Shown in pieces: positions 1 through 6,757 of a stretch of DNA of 12,797 nucleotides (position 1 is the first letter of the stretch; each line of letters begins with the position of its first letter). The notes below the pieces were generated by a model. The model was not told the DNA's origin. It saw only the letters and a program-made list of their open reading frames with translations, and ran no database searches. Both the position numbers and the translations under genes were made by a program. Source of the DNA: Candidatus Brocadiaceae bacterium (lineage in GTDB: Bacteria; Planctomycetota; Brocadiia; Brocadiales; Brocadiaceae); NCBI GenBank assembly GCA_024653795.1, contig JANLHY010000625.1, positions 1 to 12,797 on the forward strand, in the 5' to 3' direction.

Positions 1-990
1 AGAAATAACCACCTGGCACACGCTTATATTTTTGCAGGCCAGGAAGGTGTGGGTAAAACCTCATTTTCCAGAGAACTTGCAAAGGCAATTTTTTGTAAAC
101 ATCCCGGCCTGGATGCGTGTGACACCTGCAATAATTGTCAAAGAATCACCAGTGATAATTTCTCAGATTTATTTTTTATACTGCCTGAAAAAAACAGCCG
201 GGTGATTAAAATAGAACAATTAAAATACCTTCAGGATATCCTGAAGGTCAAACCTTTGGAATCCAAGTATAAAATGGTAATTATCCAATCTGCGGATAAG
301 ATGAACGAAGAAGCTTCTAACTGTTTGTTAAAAACCCTGGAAGAGCCTCCTTCGTATGCTATTATCATACTCATCGTAACATCTCTTGAATCTGTTAGAG
401 AAACAGTCCGGTCAAGGTGTCAAATCGTAAGGTTTTCCCCTTTATCAGTAGCCGTCGTAAAAAATATCCTCATAAACCAGTTTAAATTGGATGATAAACA
501 AGCAGAACGGCTGGCATTCATTTCCAATGGCAGCATAGAAAGGGCAACCCTGCTTTCTGGTACGAGTGCTCTTGAAAAGAAAAACTGGCTTGTTGACCGG
601 CTTTTGAAATTAGAAATTAATGACAATTTGACTTTTTCAAAAGAATTGTTCAATGAATGGCATATCCAGGATTTAGATATTTTGGAAGAAAAACGGTCGC
701 ATGTAAAGGAACTCCTATTCTCGTTTCTTATGTATTATCGGGACTTGCTTGTCTGTAAAATAGGAAGCGACTCTGTGCCTATTTATCATACAGATCGGAG
801 GGATGCATTAGCAGCAAGAAGCCGGTCGTTGTCTGAAGATGTGTTATTCCGTATTTTGAATAGCATCAAGACGTCACTTGAATATCTGGATTACAATGCC
901 AACATTACTTTACTGCTTGAGAATATGATCACAAAAATCCTCCATCTGCAATTCGATCAAAGGATGTCATCGTTACAACTACACCCGTAA
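1..990 (+). CDS. holB: DNA polymerase III delta' subunit, 5' end outside window
   Basis: Clamp-loader AAA+ subunit that helps load the beta sliding clamp onto primed DNA. The reading frame is open from base 1 and gives NNHLAHAYIFAGQEGVGKT, the standard start of a HolB/DnaX AAA+ domain, so the gene begins before the window; the GTG at 49 lies inside the Walker A motif and is not the start. Visible are Walker A (GQEGVGKT), a zinc-finger-like cysteine set (CKHPGLDACDTCNNC), the Walker B/box region DKMNEEASNCLLKTLEEPP, and the sensor SRC motif (SRCQIVRF). About 329 residues are visible, close to a full-length delta'. Walker A is intact, which differs from the degenerate P-loop of E. coli delta', so a tau/gamma-like protein cannot be fully excluded, but the length and the lack of a long C-terminal extension favour HolB. 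The gene converges on dinB, with a repeat element between them. Confidence 0.9.
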   Translation, partial: RNNHLAHAYIFAGQEGVGKTSFSRELAKAIFCKHPGLDACDTCNNCQRITSDNFSDLFFILPEKNSRVIKIEQLKYLQDILKVKPLESKYKMVIIQSADKMNEEASNCLLKTLEEPPSYAIIILIVTSLESVRETVRSRCQIVRFSPLSVAVVKNILINQFKLDDKQAERLAFISNGSIERATLLSGTSALEKKNWLVDRLLKLEINDNLTFSKELFNEWHIQDLDILEEKRSHVKELLFSFLMYYRDLLVCKIGSDSVPIYHTDRRDALAARSRSLSEDVLFRILNSIKTSLEYLDYNANITLLLENMITKILHLQFDQRMSSLQLHP

Positions 991-1021
991 ATAATGGACA
1001 GAGATTAAGAGGGAGAAAAAA

Positions 1022-1294
1022 GGTAATAGTTCAGCTATCTTAGACAGGATGAACAGGATTTACATGATAATTCTTTCATCCTGTGGATCTTTTACTTTAA
1101 ATCCTTGACCTTTCGTTTAACCTCAACTTTGCTTTCCCCAAAATTAAGAATAAGGCCTATAGGTTTTCCCGTAGCAACAACAAAGACTTAATTTTAGACA
1201 GGATATACAGGATTAACAAGATAAAAGCTACCTTAATTTCATCCTGATTATCCTGTTATCTTGTCAAATCTTTTTCCTCCGGTGAACTATTACC
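1022..1294. repeat. MITE-like composite repeat with GGTAATAGTTCA ends
   Basis: The ends are GGTAATAGTTCAGC (1022-1035) and GGTGAACTATTACC (1281-1294), inverted copies that match at 13 of 14 positions. The same ends bound elements at 9169-9303 and 12545-12679. Inside are two blocks of a GACAGGAT...ACAGGATT type palindromic repeat. One starts at about 1042. The other runs 1196-1265 and has its inverted partner ATCCTGATTATCCTGTTATC at 1241-1260. Between them lies a dead GxxExxY coding remnant. No clear target duplication is seen here (left flank GAAAAAAG, right flank CCTGGTGT). It fills the space between the convergent holB and dinB genes. Confidence 0.6.
1092..1187 (-). pseudogene. C-terminal remnant of a GxxExxY-type protein
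   Basis: The minus strand reads, up to a TAA at 1092-1094, VFVVATGKPIGLILNFG followed by ESKVEVKRKVKDLK. This closely matches the usual C-terminal end of GxxExxY proteins (a small family often found beside repeats and mobile DNA, role unknown), whose tail typically reads KPIGLLINFG..KVEVKR. The reading frame is closed by a stop at 1188-1190 and no upstream part of the family is present, so only about 31 codons survive. It sits between the two GACAGGAT-type repeat blocks of the surrounding element. The family assignment rests on my memory of the motif. Confidence 0.6.
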
Positions 1295-1302
1295 CTGGTG
1301 TT

Positions 1303-2541
1303 TTAACCTTTCTGTGTAGAAAGGTTAACGCATTTGACTCCGGCAGGTCGCCAGGCTGGGGAAATAACACCCTTGTGCTGATAGCGTTCAATCAATGTAC
1401 CCCACGTAATACAGAAATCCCCATAGCGATCATTTATCGTATCCATGGTGTGCGTTGCTGCCTGTTTAACCCTGTCTGTGCTGAAAAGTGGTATCTGGAC
1501 AGTGTTCTTGGTAAGGTTGCAAACACCGACCCCTATCAGTCGTATGGGCTGTTGGAGTCGTATCGTATTTAATATCTCTTTGGCAGCAATGTAAATATCA
1601 ATACTAGTATTCATATACATTCCCATAGTACTGCGTCTTGTAAAGGTATTGAAATCAGGGTAACGCAGGGTAAGGGCTACCGTCCTGCCCGCATAACCTC
1701 CGCGACGCAGGCGCCTGCCCACCATCTCAGACAACTGGAGGATGTATTGTTCCAGCGTTTCTATATCACTCACATCCCTGTCAAGGGTCATACTGTGTCC
1801 GACCGACTTGGCATCAGCTTCTTGTTCCAGGGGTATGACAGGGCTATCGTCTATGCCCTGAGCCATAAGCTTCAACCGTTCACCAATCACACCAAATCGG
1901 TTCTTTAATGAGAGTACGGATGCCCGTCCCAGCTCGCCGCAGGTCTTGATTCCCATTGTGGCCAGATGCATTTCAAGACGTGGGCCAATGCCCCAGAGTT
2001 CTTGTACAGGTAAGTGTTCCAGCAATTTACCAATATCCCCTTGTTGGATAATGACAAGTCCGTCGGGTTTTTTCATATCGCTGCCAAGCTTTGCCAGGAG
2101 TTTATTGGGTGCGATACCTATAGAGCAGGTCAGTCTTCCGAAAGTCTTGTGAATATCTTCCTTAATATTTTTGGCAATAACCCCAACATTGCCAAAGAGA
2201 GGAATCGAACCCGTGACATCCAGAAACGCCTCATCTACGGAGTAAACCTCTACGATGGGGGTATATTGCCTGTATATCCCGACAAGCCGGCGGCAGGTGT
2301 CCGTATAACGGCTCGTGTCGCCTGCCACGAGGATAATATGGGGACATAACCGCATGGCCTCGTATTTGGTCATGCCAGTTTTGACCCCGTATGCCCGTGC
2401 CTCATAAGAAGAGGTGGTCACTACTGTCCTTTCATTAGAACCAATTACCGCAATGGGTTTTCCTCTGAGTGCGGGATTTACCTGTTGCTCCACCGATGCA
2501 AAGAAGGCATTCATATCGATGTGCATAATAGTTTTTTTCAT
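1303..2541 (-). CDS. dinB: DNA polymerase IV (Y-family translesion polymerase)
   Basis: Error-prone polymerase that extends past damaged template bases. The protein is 412 residues. The Y-family catalytic acids are visible: D9 in MHIDMNAFFASVEQ, and D103-E104 in YSVDEAFLDVT. They are followed by the palm segment SIGIAPNKLLAKLGSD, the helix-hairpin-helix thumb (LWGIGPRLEMHLATMGIKT, about 182-200), the little-finger entry KSVGHSMTLDRDV, and a QIPLF clamp-binding motif at 349-353. A longer frame opens at 2628, but its first 29 codons lie in the hsdS-like remnant and lack family similarity; ATG 2541 gives the classic MKKTIMHIDMNAFFASVEQ start and follows a promoter-like sequence. No strong ribosome-binding site is seen. 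The stop codon lies within a perfect 10-bp inverted repeat (1303-1312/1319-1328). Being downstream of the defence block, it has probably been separated from lexA. Confidence 0.95.
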   Translation of the reverse strand: MKKTIMHIDMNAFFASVEQQVNPALRGKPIAVIGSNERTVVTTSSYEARAYGVKTGMTKYEAMRLCPHIILVAGDTSRYTDTCRRLVGIYRQYTPIVEVYSVDEAFLDVTGSIPLFGNVGVIAKNIKEDIHKTFGRLTCSIGIAPNKLLAKLGSDMKKPDGLVIIQQGDIGKLLEHLPVQELWGIGPRLEMHLATMGIKTCGELGRASVLSLKNRFGVIGERLKLMAQGIDDSPVIPLEQEADAKSVGHSMTLDRDVSDIETLEQYILQLSEMVGRRLRRGGYAGRTVALTLRYPDFNTFTRRSTMGMYMNTSIDIYIAAKEILNTIRLQQPIRLIGVGVCNLTKNTVQIPLFSTDRVKQAATHTMDTINDRYGDFCITWGTLIERYQHKGVISPAWRPAGVKCVNLSTQKG

Positions 2542-2568
2542 GTGAGGTAAAAATCTGGTGATTATAGA

Positions 2569-2598
2569 ATTATAGGAGACACAAAAAATAAATATCAA
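2569..2598 (-). promoter_or_regulatory. Predicted dinB promoter at the hsdS remnant junction
   Basis: On the minus strand TTGATA (2593-2598) and TATAAT (2569-2574) are separated by 18 bases, giving a start point near 2562 and a leader of about 20 nt before ATG 2541. The -35 box falls inside the last codons of the truncated specificity gene. I see no GAAC-N4-GTTC LexA box within 100 bp upstream of dinB. A second TATAAT at 2561-2566 has no good -35. Confidence 0.45.
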
Positions 2599-3135
2599 AT
2601 GCCTCAATCTGGTCTGCATAAAGCTCAATTTGATTCGGTGTTCCTGTAAAATCCCTTTCTACTTGAAAAGTCCACAGAATGGAGCGGGAGAAATAAGTAA
2701 AGAAAAGTTTGTTATACTGCCTTTCATCAAGTCTTACTATTGAAACGTGTCCATCAACTATAGCATCGTCTTCAAATTCTACGAGATCAATTTTTCCTAA
2801 AGAAACCTTGCCTGTAGAGGCAATTAAAATATCATCTTTACGAACATGGGCATTCTCATTATTCTGGTAAAATTCTCGCGATACCATTTCACATTCGGAC
2901 AAGTCAATACATCCATTCTTTAATTGACCTGTTTTTATTGCATATATTTCTCCTTCTTGTTCAAACTTTGGTTGTACACCCCGGCGCACCTTTTCTGTAA
3001 TTATTTTACCTACTTTTACAGTGGGGTATCTTTTTAGAATTTTTGTCAATTCCTGTGTAATTGGATTATGAAAACGTGAATAAAAACGGAAAATAGTAGT
3101 GGTCTGAATTTGATTAAAAGAAATTGAAAAATGTT
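2570..3135 (-). pseudogene. Truncated type I specificity (HsdS-like) target-recognition domain
   Basis: About 185 residues resemble the C-terminal specificity half of type I or M-S fused N-6 DNA methylases. Typical segments are RYPTVKVGKIITEKVRRGVQ, EIYAIKTGQLKNGCIDLSE, REFYQNNENAHVRKDDIL, IASTGKVSLGKIDLVEF, and TGTPNQIELYADQIEAFDI; this last is the usual end of a recognition domain, after which the IPLP-type continuation is lost and replaced by YFLCLL and a stop. Upstream, the open frame runs into a GC-rich arginine/proline-rich stretch with no family likeness, so there is no genuine start. It is therefore a 3' fragment and probably non-functional. It shares orientation with the HsdM-like N-terminal fragment at 8577-8826, on the far side of the intact defence genes. 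Its last codons carry the likely -35 box of dinB. Confidence 0.75.
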
Positions 3136-3141
3136 TTGCTT

Positions 3142-3305
3142 TGCTTCTCTTGACGGAGCAAGAGTGCGGAGCCGCTCCCACCCCACTGCGCCTTCGGCGC
3201 AGAGCAGGCGGGCAAAAATTCCTTCCCCCAGACCCCCCCTTCCTTTTTGTTTTTGCCCGCCTGCTGGAAACCCCCAGCGGATTTTTCGGGCGGCGGGGCC
3301 TCAAA
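3142..3305. repeat. GC-rich segment with nested inverted repeats
   Basis: This segment is much richer in G+C than its AT-rich surroundings and codes for nothing recognisable. It holds a perfect 15-bp inverted repeat, GCAGGCGGGCAAAAA (3204-3218) and TTTTTGCCCGCCTGC (3250-3264), with a C-rich 31-nt spacer, and a compact hairpin CTGCGCC-TTC-GGCGCAG (3186-3202). It lies exactly between the end of the Shedu gene and the start of similarity in the specificity remnant, so it may mark the downstream border of the acquired cassette. Hairpins here could also slow transcription, but no U-tract follows. Confidence 0.55.
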
Positions 3306-3309
3306 GATG

Positions 3310-4311
3310 TTAAACTGCCTTTTCGTAATACTCAATCATTCGTTTCGCAATGCTCAATAGATAATCATAGGACATAATCTGGATATTCTGCAAACACGCG
3401 TTGAGTCGGCGTAGTGCGTCATATTGTTCTTGCTCCCATGCGTTGCTTCTGCCAATGACGATACGCGCACGCGGTTTTAGAAAAGGCAGTTTTTCCTTTT
3501 GAGCGAGTATCATGCGAGCGTCCTCTGTTTCCTGAAAATATTTTATCACTTGTGCCAACGCTTTTGATAACTCGGTAGACGGAAACCAATTTTTGTGCGA
3601 TTGGTCATGTTTGAGAACTTCTGCCGTTGGTAGTTTTAGCTCAACCAAATCTTGGTATCCATCAATACTTCTCAAAATAATATCGCCTTTGACCGCCCAG
3701 CCGATTTTTGTTCCGTCCTCCGGTCCCAAATAATCAGTTCCAAATACCCAGTGATGTTCCAAAAACCATTTTTTATAATTGTCCTCGCTCAATGCTGTAT
3801 TTGAAAGCATTTGCGAAAGTTGATCTATGGCACTTTTGTATCTTGCTTGATGTATTGCGGCGTTGAAGTTTTGTAATGCTTCTGGTTTGATAATTTCCGC
3901 TAGCTTGCCTTGCTTTGCAGCTACTTGCACAAGCGACACCAACGCCGATAGTTCCGATGGGTTAAGTTCACTCAACTCGTGTGTTCCCGTGAGCAAGGTA
4001 TAAAAACTTGAACGTTGGAGTGTTAAAAATTCTTTGTGAGCAAGCAGGTAGTTTAAAAGATTCCTTACAGCGTCATGGTCTAATGAGATTCTACTTGTGG
4101 CAGATTCGGGCCACGGCTCATTTTTCTTTGTCTTTCTGAATTCATCAATCGTAAGAGATTCAACACGCCGCCCTTGTGTTTTGTGATCAACAATAACAGT
4201 TTGTGCTACTTTCTTTACAAAAGTGCCATCCTTGAGGACTTGCTTCTCAATAATTTCTTCCTCTGGATATCCGAGGTTTCCTGCTTTTATAAATCTTTTT
4301 GGTATCTCCAT
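3310..4311 (-). CDS. sduA: Shedu-type anti-phage nuclease (SduA, DUF4263)
   Basis: Single-protein anti-phage defence nuclease of the Shedu class. The 333-residue protein has the C-terminal DUF4263 pattern with a PD-(D/E)XK core: YKKWFLEHHWVFGTDYLG (about 179-196; E185 is a candidate for the first acid), then D210 in GDIILRSIDG, the E224-L-K226 triad DLVELKLP, the helix with Q254-x3-Y258 (ALAQVIKYFQ), and the KPRARIVIGRS strand common in the family. The first 150 residues or so are a variable N-terminal region, which in Shedu proteins is thought to sense the trigger or to regulate the nuclease; I cannot assign it further. The ATG lies 1 nt after the stop of the AlwI-type endonuclease, so it is translated from the same message, which is not the usual solitary Shedu layout. 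Family assignment is confident; activity is inferred from the intact triad. Confidence 0.85.
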   Translation of the reverse strand: MEIPKRFIKAGNLGYPEEEIIEKQVLKDGTFVKKVAQTVIVDHKTQGRRVESLTIDEFRKTKKNEPWPESATSRISLDHDAVRNLLNYLLAHKEFLTLQRSSFYTLLTGTHELSELNPSELSALVSLVQVAAKQGKLAEIIKPEALQNFNAAIHQARYKSAIDQLSQMLSNTALSEDNYKKWFLEHHWVFGTDYLGPEDGTKIGWAVKGDIILRSIDGYQDLVELKLPTAEVLKHDQSHKNWFPSTELSKALAQVIKYFQETEDARMILAQKEKLPFLKPRARIVIGRSNAWEQEQYDALRRLNACLQNIQIMSYDYLLSIAKRMIEYYEKAV

Positions 4312-4312
4312 A

Positions 4313-5848
4313 TCAATTCAAATCCAAGCTATAGAGGGTAGCGTTGTTGTCTAAATGTTCCAAAAATTCCCCAATCGTCTTCGGAGAAATAAATAGATTA
4401 TCTTTCTCTTTTACATATTCAATTTGCCTTATGGAATCAGTAAATATGCTTGGTGCGACAAAATAGCACATTGAGTTTTTTGTCTTCTTTCCAAATTCTT
4501 GCAGATGCCTAGCAATCGGCCATATTTCCATCTTTGTCTGTGTACTGCCTTCCGACATTGTGACTTCAATCAAAATACCACTTACATTTTCATAACACTC
4601 AATATCTCCAGTGTTCCCAACGCCCCCTGCAGTTGAAGTGGGAATGCCCTCATCATCAACGGGGTAGTTTGGAATGACTTTTACATCTGGGAATTTAGAT
4701 TTAACTGCTAGTGCAGTCAAAAATTCTAACCTTACCGGATTTGATAGGTATTTCAGAATCTCATCTTTTGTTAGGTGTTTATCTGCCAAATTTAACATTT
4801 CTACTTTGATTGTTTCCCAAGAATAAACCCCCACCCATTTCTTTAAATACCGATCTCGCTCCTCTGCTGTTATCGGCTTAGCTACAACAGAAACAAGGTT
4901 TTCATCTACTGCTGATATATAGGCGAAATATTTCTCCTCCGTATCATACTTTTCATACTTCGAATAAGTACTTAGCACATAATCAACTTTTGCTTGTTCG
5001 TTTTTGTTTATGTCAACGAATCGACCGCCACCTCTTAGAGATATCAATCCCGTTAATCTCATTTTCCTAATGAATTCATCGGGATAATCAACCATTATGG
5101 ATTTATCATCTCGGACAATATCCTTTCCTTGCATTATTTCGCCTCTACAGATTTCGGAAACAACCTCCCAGCTAGGAGAATAGCCAAAATCTCTACGCAA
5201 TTGTTGAATCCTTAAATACAATTTTTCTGCATCATTGTCTTTCCAGAAAATTATCAATGGCAGTTCCAGTTTGGAGATGCCGGCATCATTAAAATCTTTG
5301 TTTGCGTTTAACTTCTTTATGACTTCAAGTAAAAGTATCAAAGGCACGTTTTCATTAAGAACACGGCGAAACGGATTATTGCTCTGGTACTTTACGAAAG
5401 CATTTAGAAATGCCTGCTGTTCAAATTCCGGATGTTTGTTATCTACTAATTTCAAACCGATTTCAGAAAATCGTATCTTCTCGCCCATTCTGTAAAAAAC
5501 AAAACCAAGTTCTTTTGCGATCTTAAACCATGTATCAAACCGCGAAGGCCAACCTTTGTTAAATCCTGCCTCCTTATGATTTTGCGGGTTACCACTGAGG
5601 ATTTCCACCACCTCTTTGTCAGTCAAGAGTTCTTTTGTCTTGAATCTCTCTTTTACAGCGTCGGTTAATTTTATTGGCTTGTATAATCCGATTCTTATGA
5701 GCTCTCCTGCTACTCCCTCCGCCAATTCATTAGTTAGAAGTTGGCCATCATAATTTTTGAGCACCCCTAAAAACCACTTTAACCGCTCAGGATTTCTAAG
5801 TGTTGTTGTAAACAATAGGGGCTTGTATTTTGATGATCGTCTTTTCAT
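4313..5848 (-). CDS. AlwI-family type IIS restriction endonuclease
   Basis: Restriction enzyme of the AlwI/BspD6I/MlyI family, which recognise short asymmetric sites (AlwI: GGATC) and cut a few bases downstream. The 511-residue protein starts with the family signature LLFTTTLRNPERLKWFL (11-27). The C-terminal catalytic block contains RLEFLTALAVKSKFPDV (373-389, E375), PTSTAGGVGNTGDIECYE (403-420, D415) and ILIEVTMSEGSTQTKMEIWP (425-444, E428), matching the PD-(D/E)XK-type core of this family. The length is normal and no break is seen. The ATG is 3 nt after the stop of the upstream methyltransferase, with no ribosome-binding site of its own, so translation is probably coupled; that ordering puts methylase synthesis before nuclease synthesis. 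The GGATC specificity is only an analogy with AlwI; MlyI/PleI-like relatives recognise GAGTC. Confidence 0.9.
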   Translation of the reverse strand: MKRRSSKYKPLLFTTTLRNPERLKWFLGVLKNYDGQLLTNELAEGVAGELIRIGLYKPIKLTDAVKERFKTKELLTDKEVVEILSGNPQNHKEAGFNKGWPSRFDTWFKIAKELGFVFYRMGEKIRFSEIGLKLVDNKHPEFEQQAFLNAFVKYQSNNPFRRVLNENVPLILLLEVIKKLNANKDFNDAGISKLELPLIIFWKDNDAEKLYLRIQQLRRDFGYSPSWEVVSEICRGEIMQGKDIVRDDKSIMVDYPDEFIRKMRLTGLISLRGGGRFVDINKNEQAKVDYVLSTYSKYEKYDTEEKYFAYISAVDENLVSVVAKPITAEERDRYLKKWVGVYSWETIKVEMLNLADKHLTKDEILKYLSNPVRLEFLTALAVKSKFPDVKVIPNYPVDDEGIPTSTAGGVGNTGDIECYENVSGILIEVTMSEGSTQTKMEIWPIARHLQEFGKKTKNSMCYFVAPSIFTDSIRQIEYVKEKDNLFISPKTIGEFLEHLDNNATLYSLDLN

Positions 5849-5851
5849 ATA

Positions 5852-6757
5852 TTAATAATTGGTAATCAATACCTCGTTAATCTTCTTCTGCTTATTATTA
5901 TGGTAACTTATGTAATTACTTTTTATCTTATGCACTCTGTACTTTTTCATCCATTTAATCAACAAAACATTCCTGCTTCCGTTGTAATGAGTTACATTTG
6001 ATAGGGCGAATCTAATACCTTTTTTATCTAAGTCATCAATCACGCTTAATAAATCGGATTCGGACCTTTGATCCCAGAACTTATTGTATTCGCTCGCAGA
6101 GATTAAATAGGGCGGATCTAAATAAACAAAATCGTTTTTTGAGAAATCTTTTTTAGAGAAATAACTCCTAAAATCCTTTGAACTTATCAGTATTTTTTTA
6201 TTTTGTACGAAATCGAAATAATTATTCAAAGCATTAACAACATTTTTGTTAAAATCGACATTCCCCACTGGGAGATTAAATCGCCCACCGCCATTAAATC
6301 TAAGCATCCTATTAAAACCATATATAAGTAAGATATACAAAACCATAGGATCACTTTTTCTGTTTTTATTGACACGCTCCCTTAACTTTCCATAGCCCTC
6401 TTTATTAAATCTTGCAAAATAAGTTTTTTTCCACTCCTTTTTCAACGATTCCGGTATTATGTTCTCTTTGAAAGATCGGGACAAATTATACTTGTGTATT
6501 ATTTTTCCAACTTTTTTGAAAAAAATGTTTGGGCTACTAGAGCTTTCAATTAAAAGCCGGTGTATATTGATAAGATTTTTATCAATATCGTTTAGATAAT
6601 ATTTTTTTGCCTCAATGTTTAAAAATACAGTGCCACCACCTACGAATGGTTCGTAAAAATCATCTATTTCTTCTGGAAATAAATTGACCAGATGCTTCAT
6701 TAATTTGTATTTGTCCCCAACATAAAACAGCGGGGATCTTTTGATTTTGCTATTCAT
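5852..6757 (-). CDS. D12-class DNA N6-adenine methyltransferase (Dam-like)
   Basis: Transfers a methyl group from S-adenosylmethionine to adenine in DNA. Order of motifs is that of the D12/alpha class: motif X SPLFYVGDKYKLMKHL (8-23), the SAM-binding motif I FYEPFVGGGTVFLN (34-47), LNDIDKNLINIHRLL, FNLPVGNVDFNKNV, the catalytic DPPY at 214-217 (FVYLDPPYLISASEYNKFW), and the C-terminal EVLITNY. The length of 301 residues is typical. ATG 6757 is preferred over a TTG at 6763; the ATG overlaps the stop of the RadC-methyltransferase gene by 8 nt, suggesting coupled translation. With the methyltransferase domain upstream it gives the two enzymes needed to modify both strands of an asymmetric site, here presumably the target of the neighbouring AlwI-type nuclease. 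Codon use is very AT-rich, like the upstream gene. Confidence 0.92.
   Translation of the reverse strand: MNSKIKRSPLFYVGDKYKLMKHLVNLFPEEIDDFYEPFVGGGTVFLNIEAKKYYLNDIDKNLINIHRLLIESSSSPNIFFKKVGKIIHKYNLSRSFKENIIPESLKKEWKKTYFARFNKEGYGKLRERVNKNRKSDPMVLYILLIYGFNRMLRFNGGGRFNLPVGNVDFNKNVVNALNNYFDFVQNKKILISSKDFRSYFSKKDFSKNDFVYLDPPYLISASEYNKFWDQRSESDLLSVIDDLDKKGIRFALSNVTHYNGSRNVLLIKWMKKYRVHKIKSNYISYHNNKQKKINEVLITNY

Noticed and set aside
1261..1572. Plus-strand open frame of 103 codons opposite dinB
   Set aside because: It lies antisense to the conserved C-terminus of dinB, starts inside a repeat element and resembles no protein family.
2542..2628. Longer dinB start at 2628
   Set aside because: The added 29 residues come from the specificity-gene remnant, contain the likely promoter, and have no counterpart in Y-family polymerases.
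3131..3377. Open frames through the GC-rich block
   Set aside because: Low-complexity, proline/arginine-rich translations caused by base composition; no start signal or family likeness.
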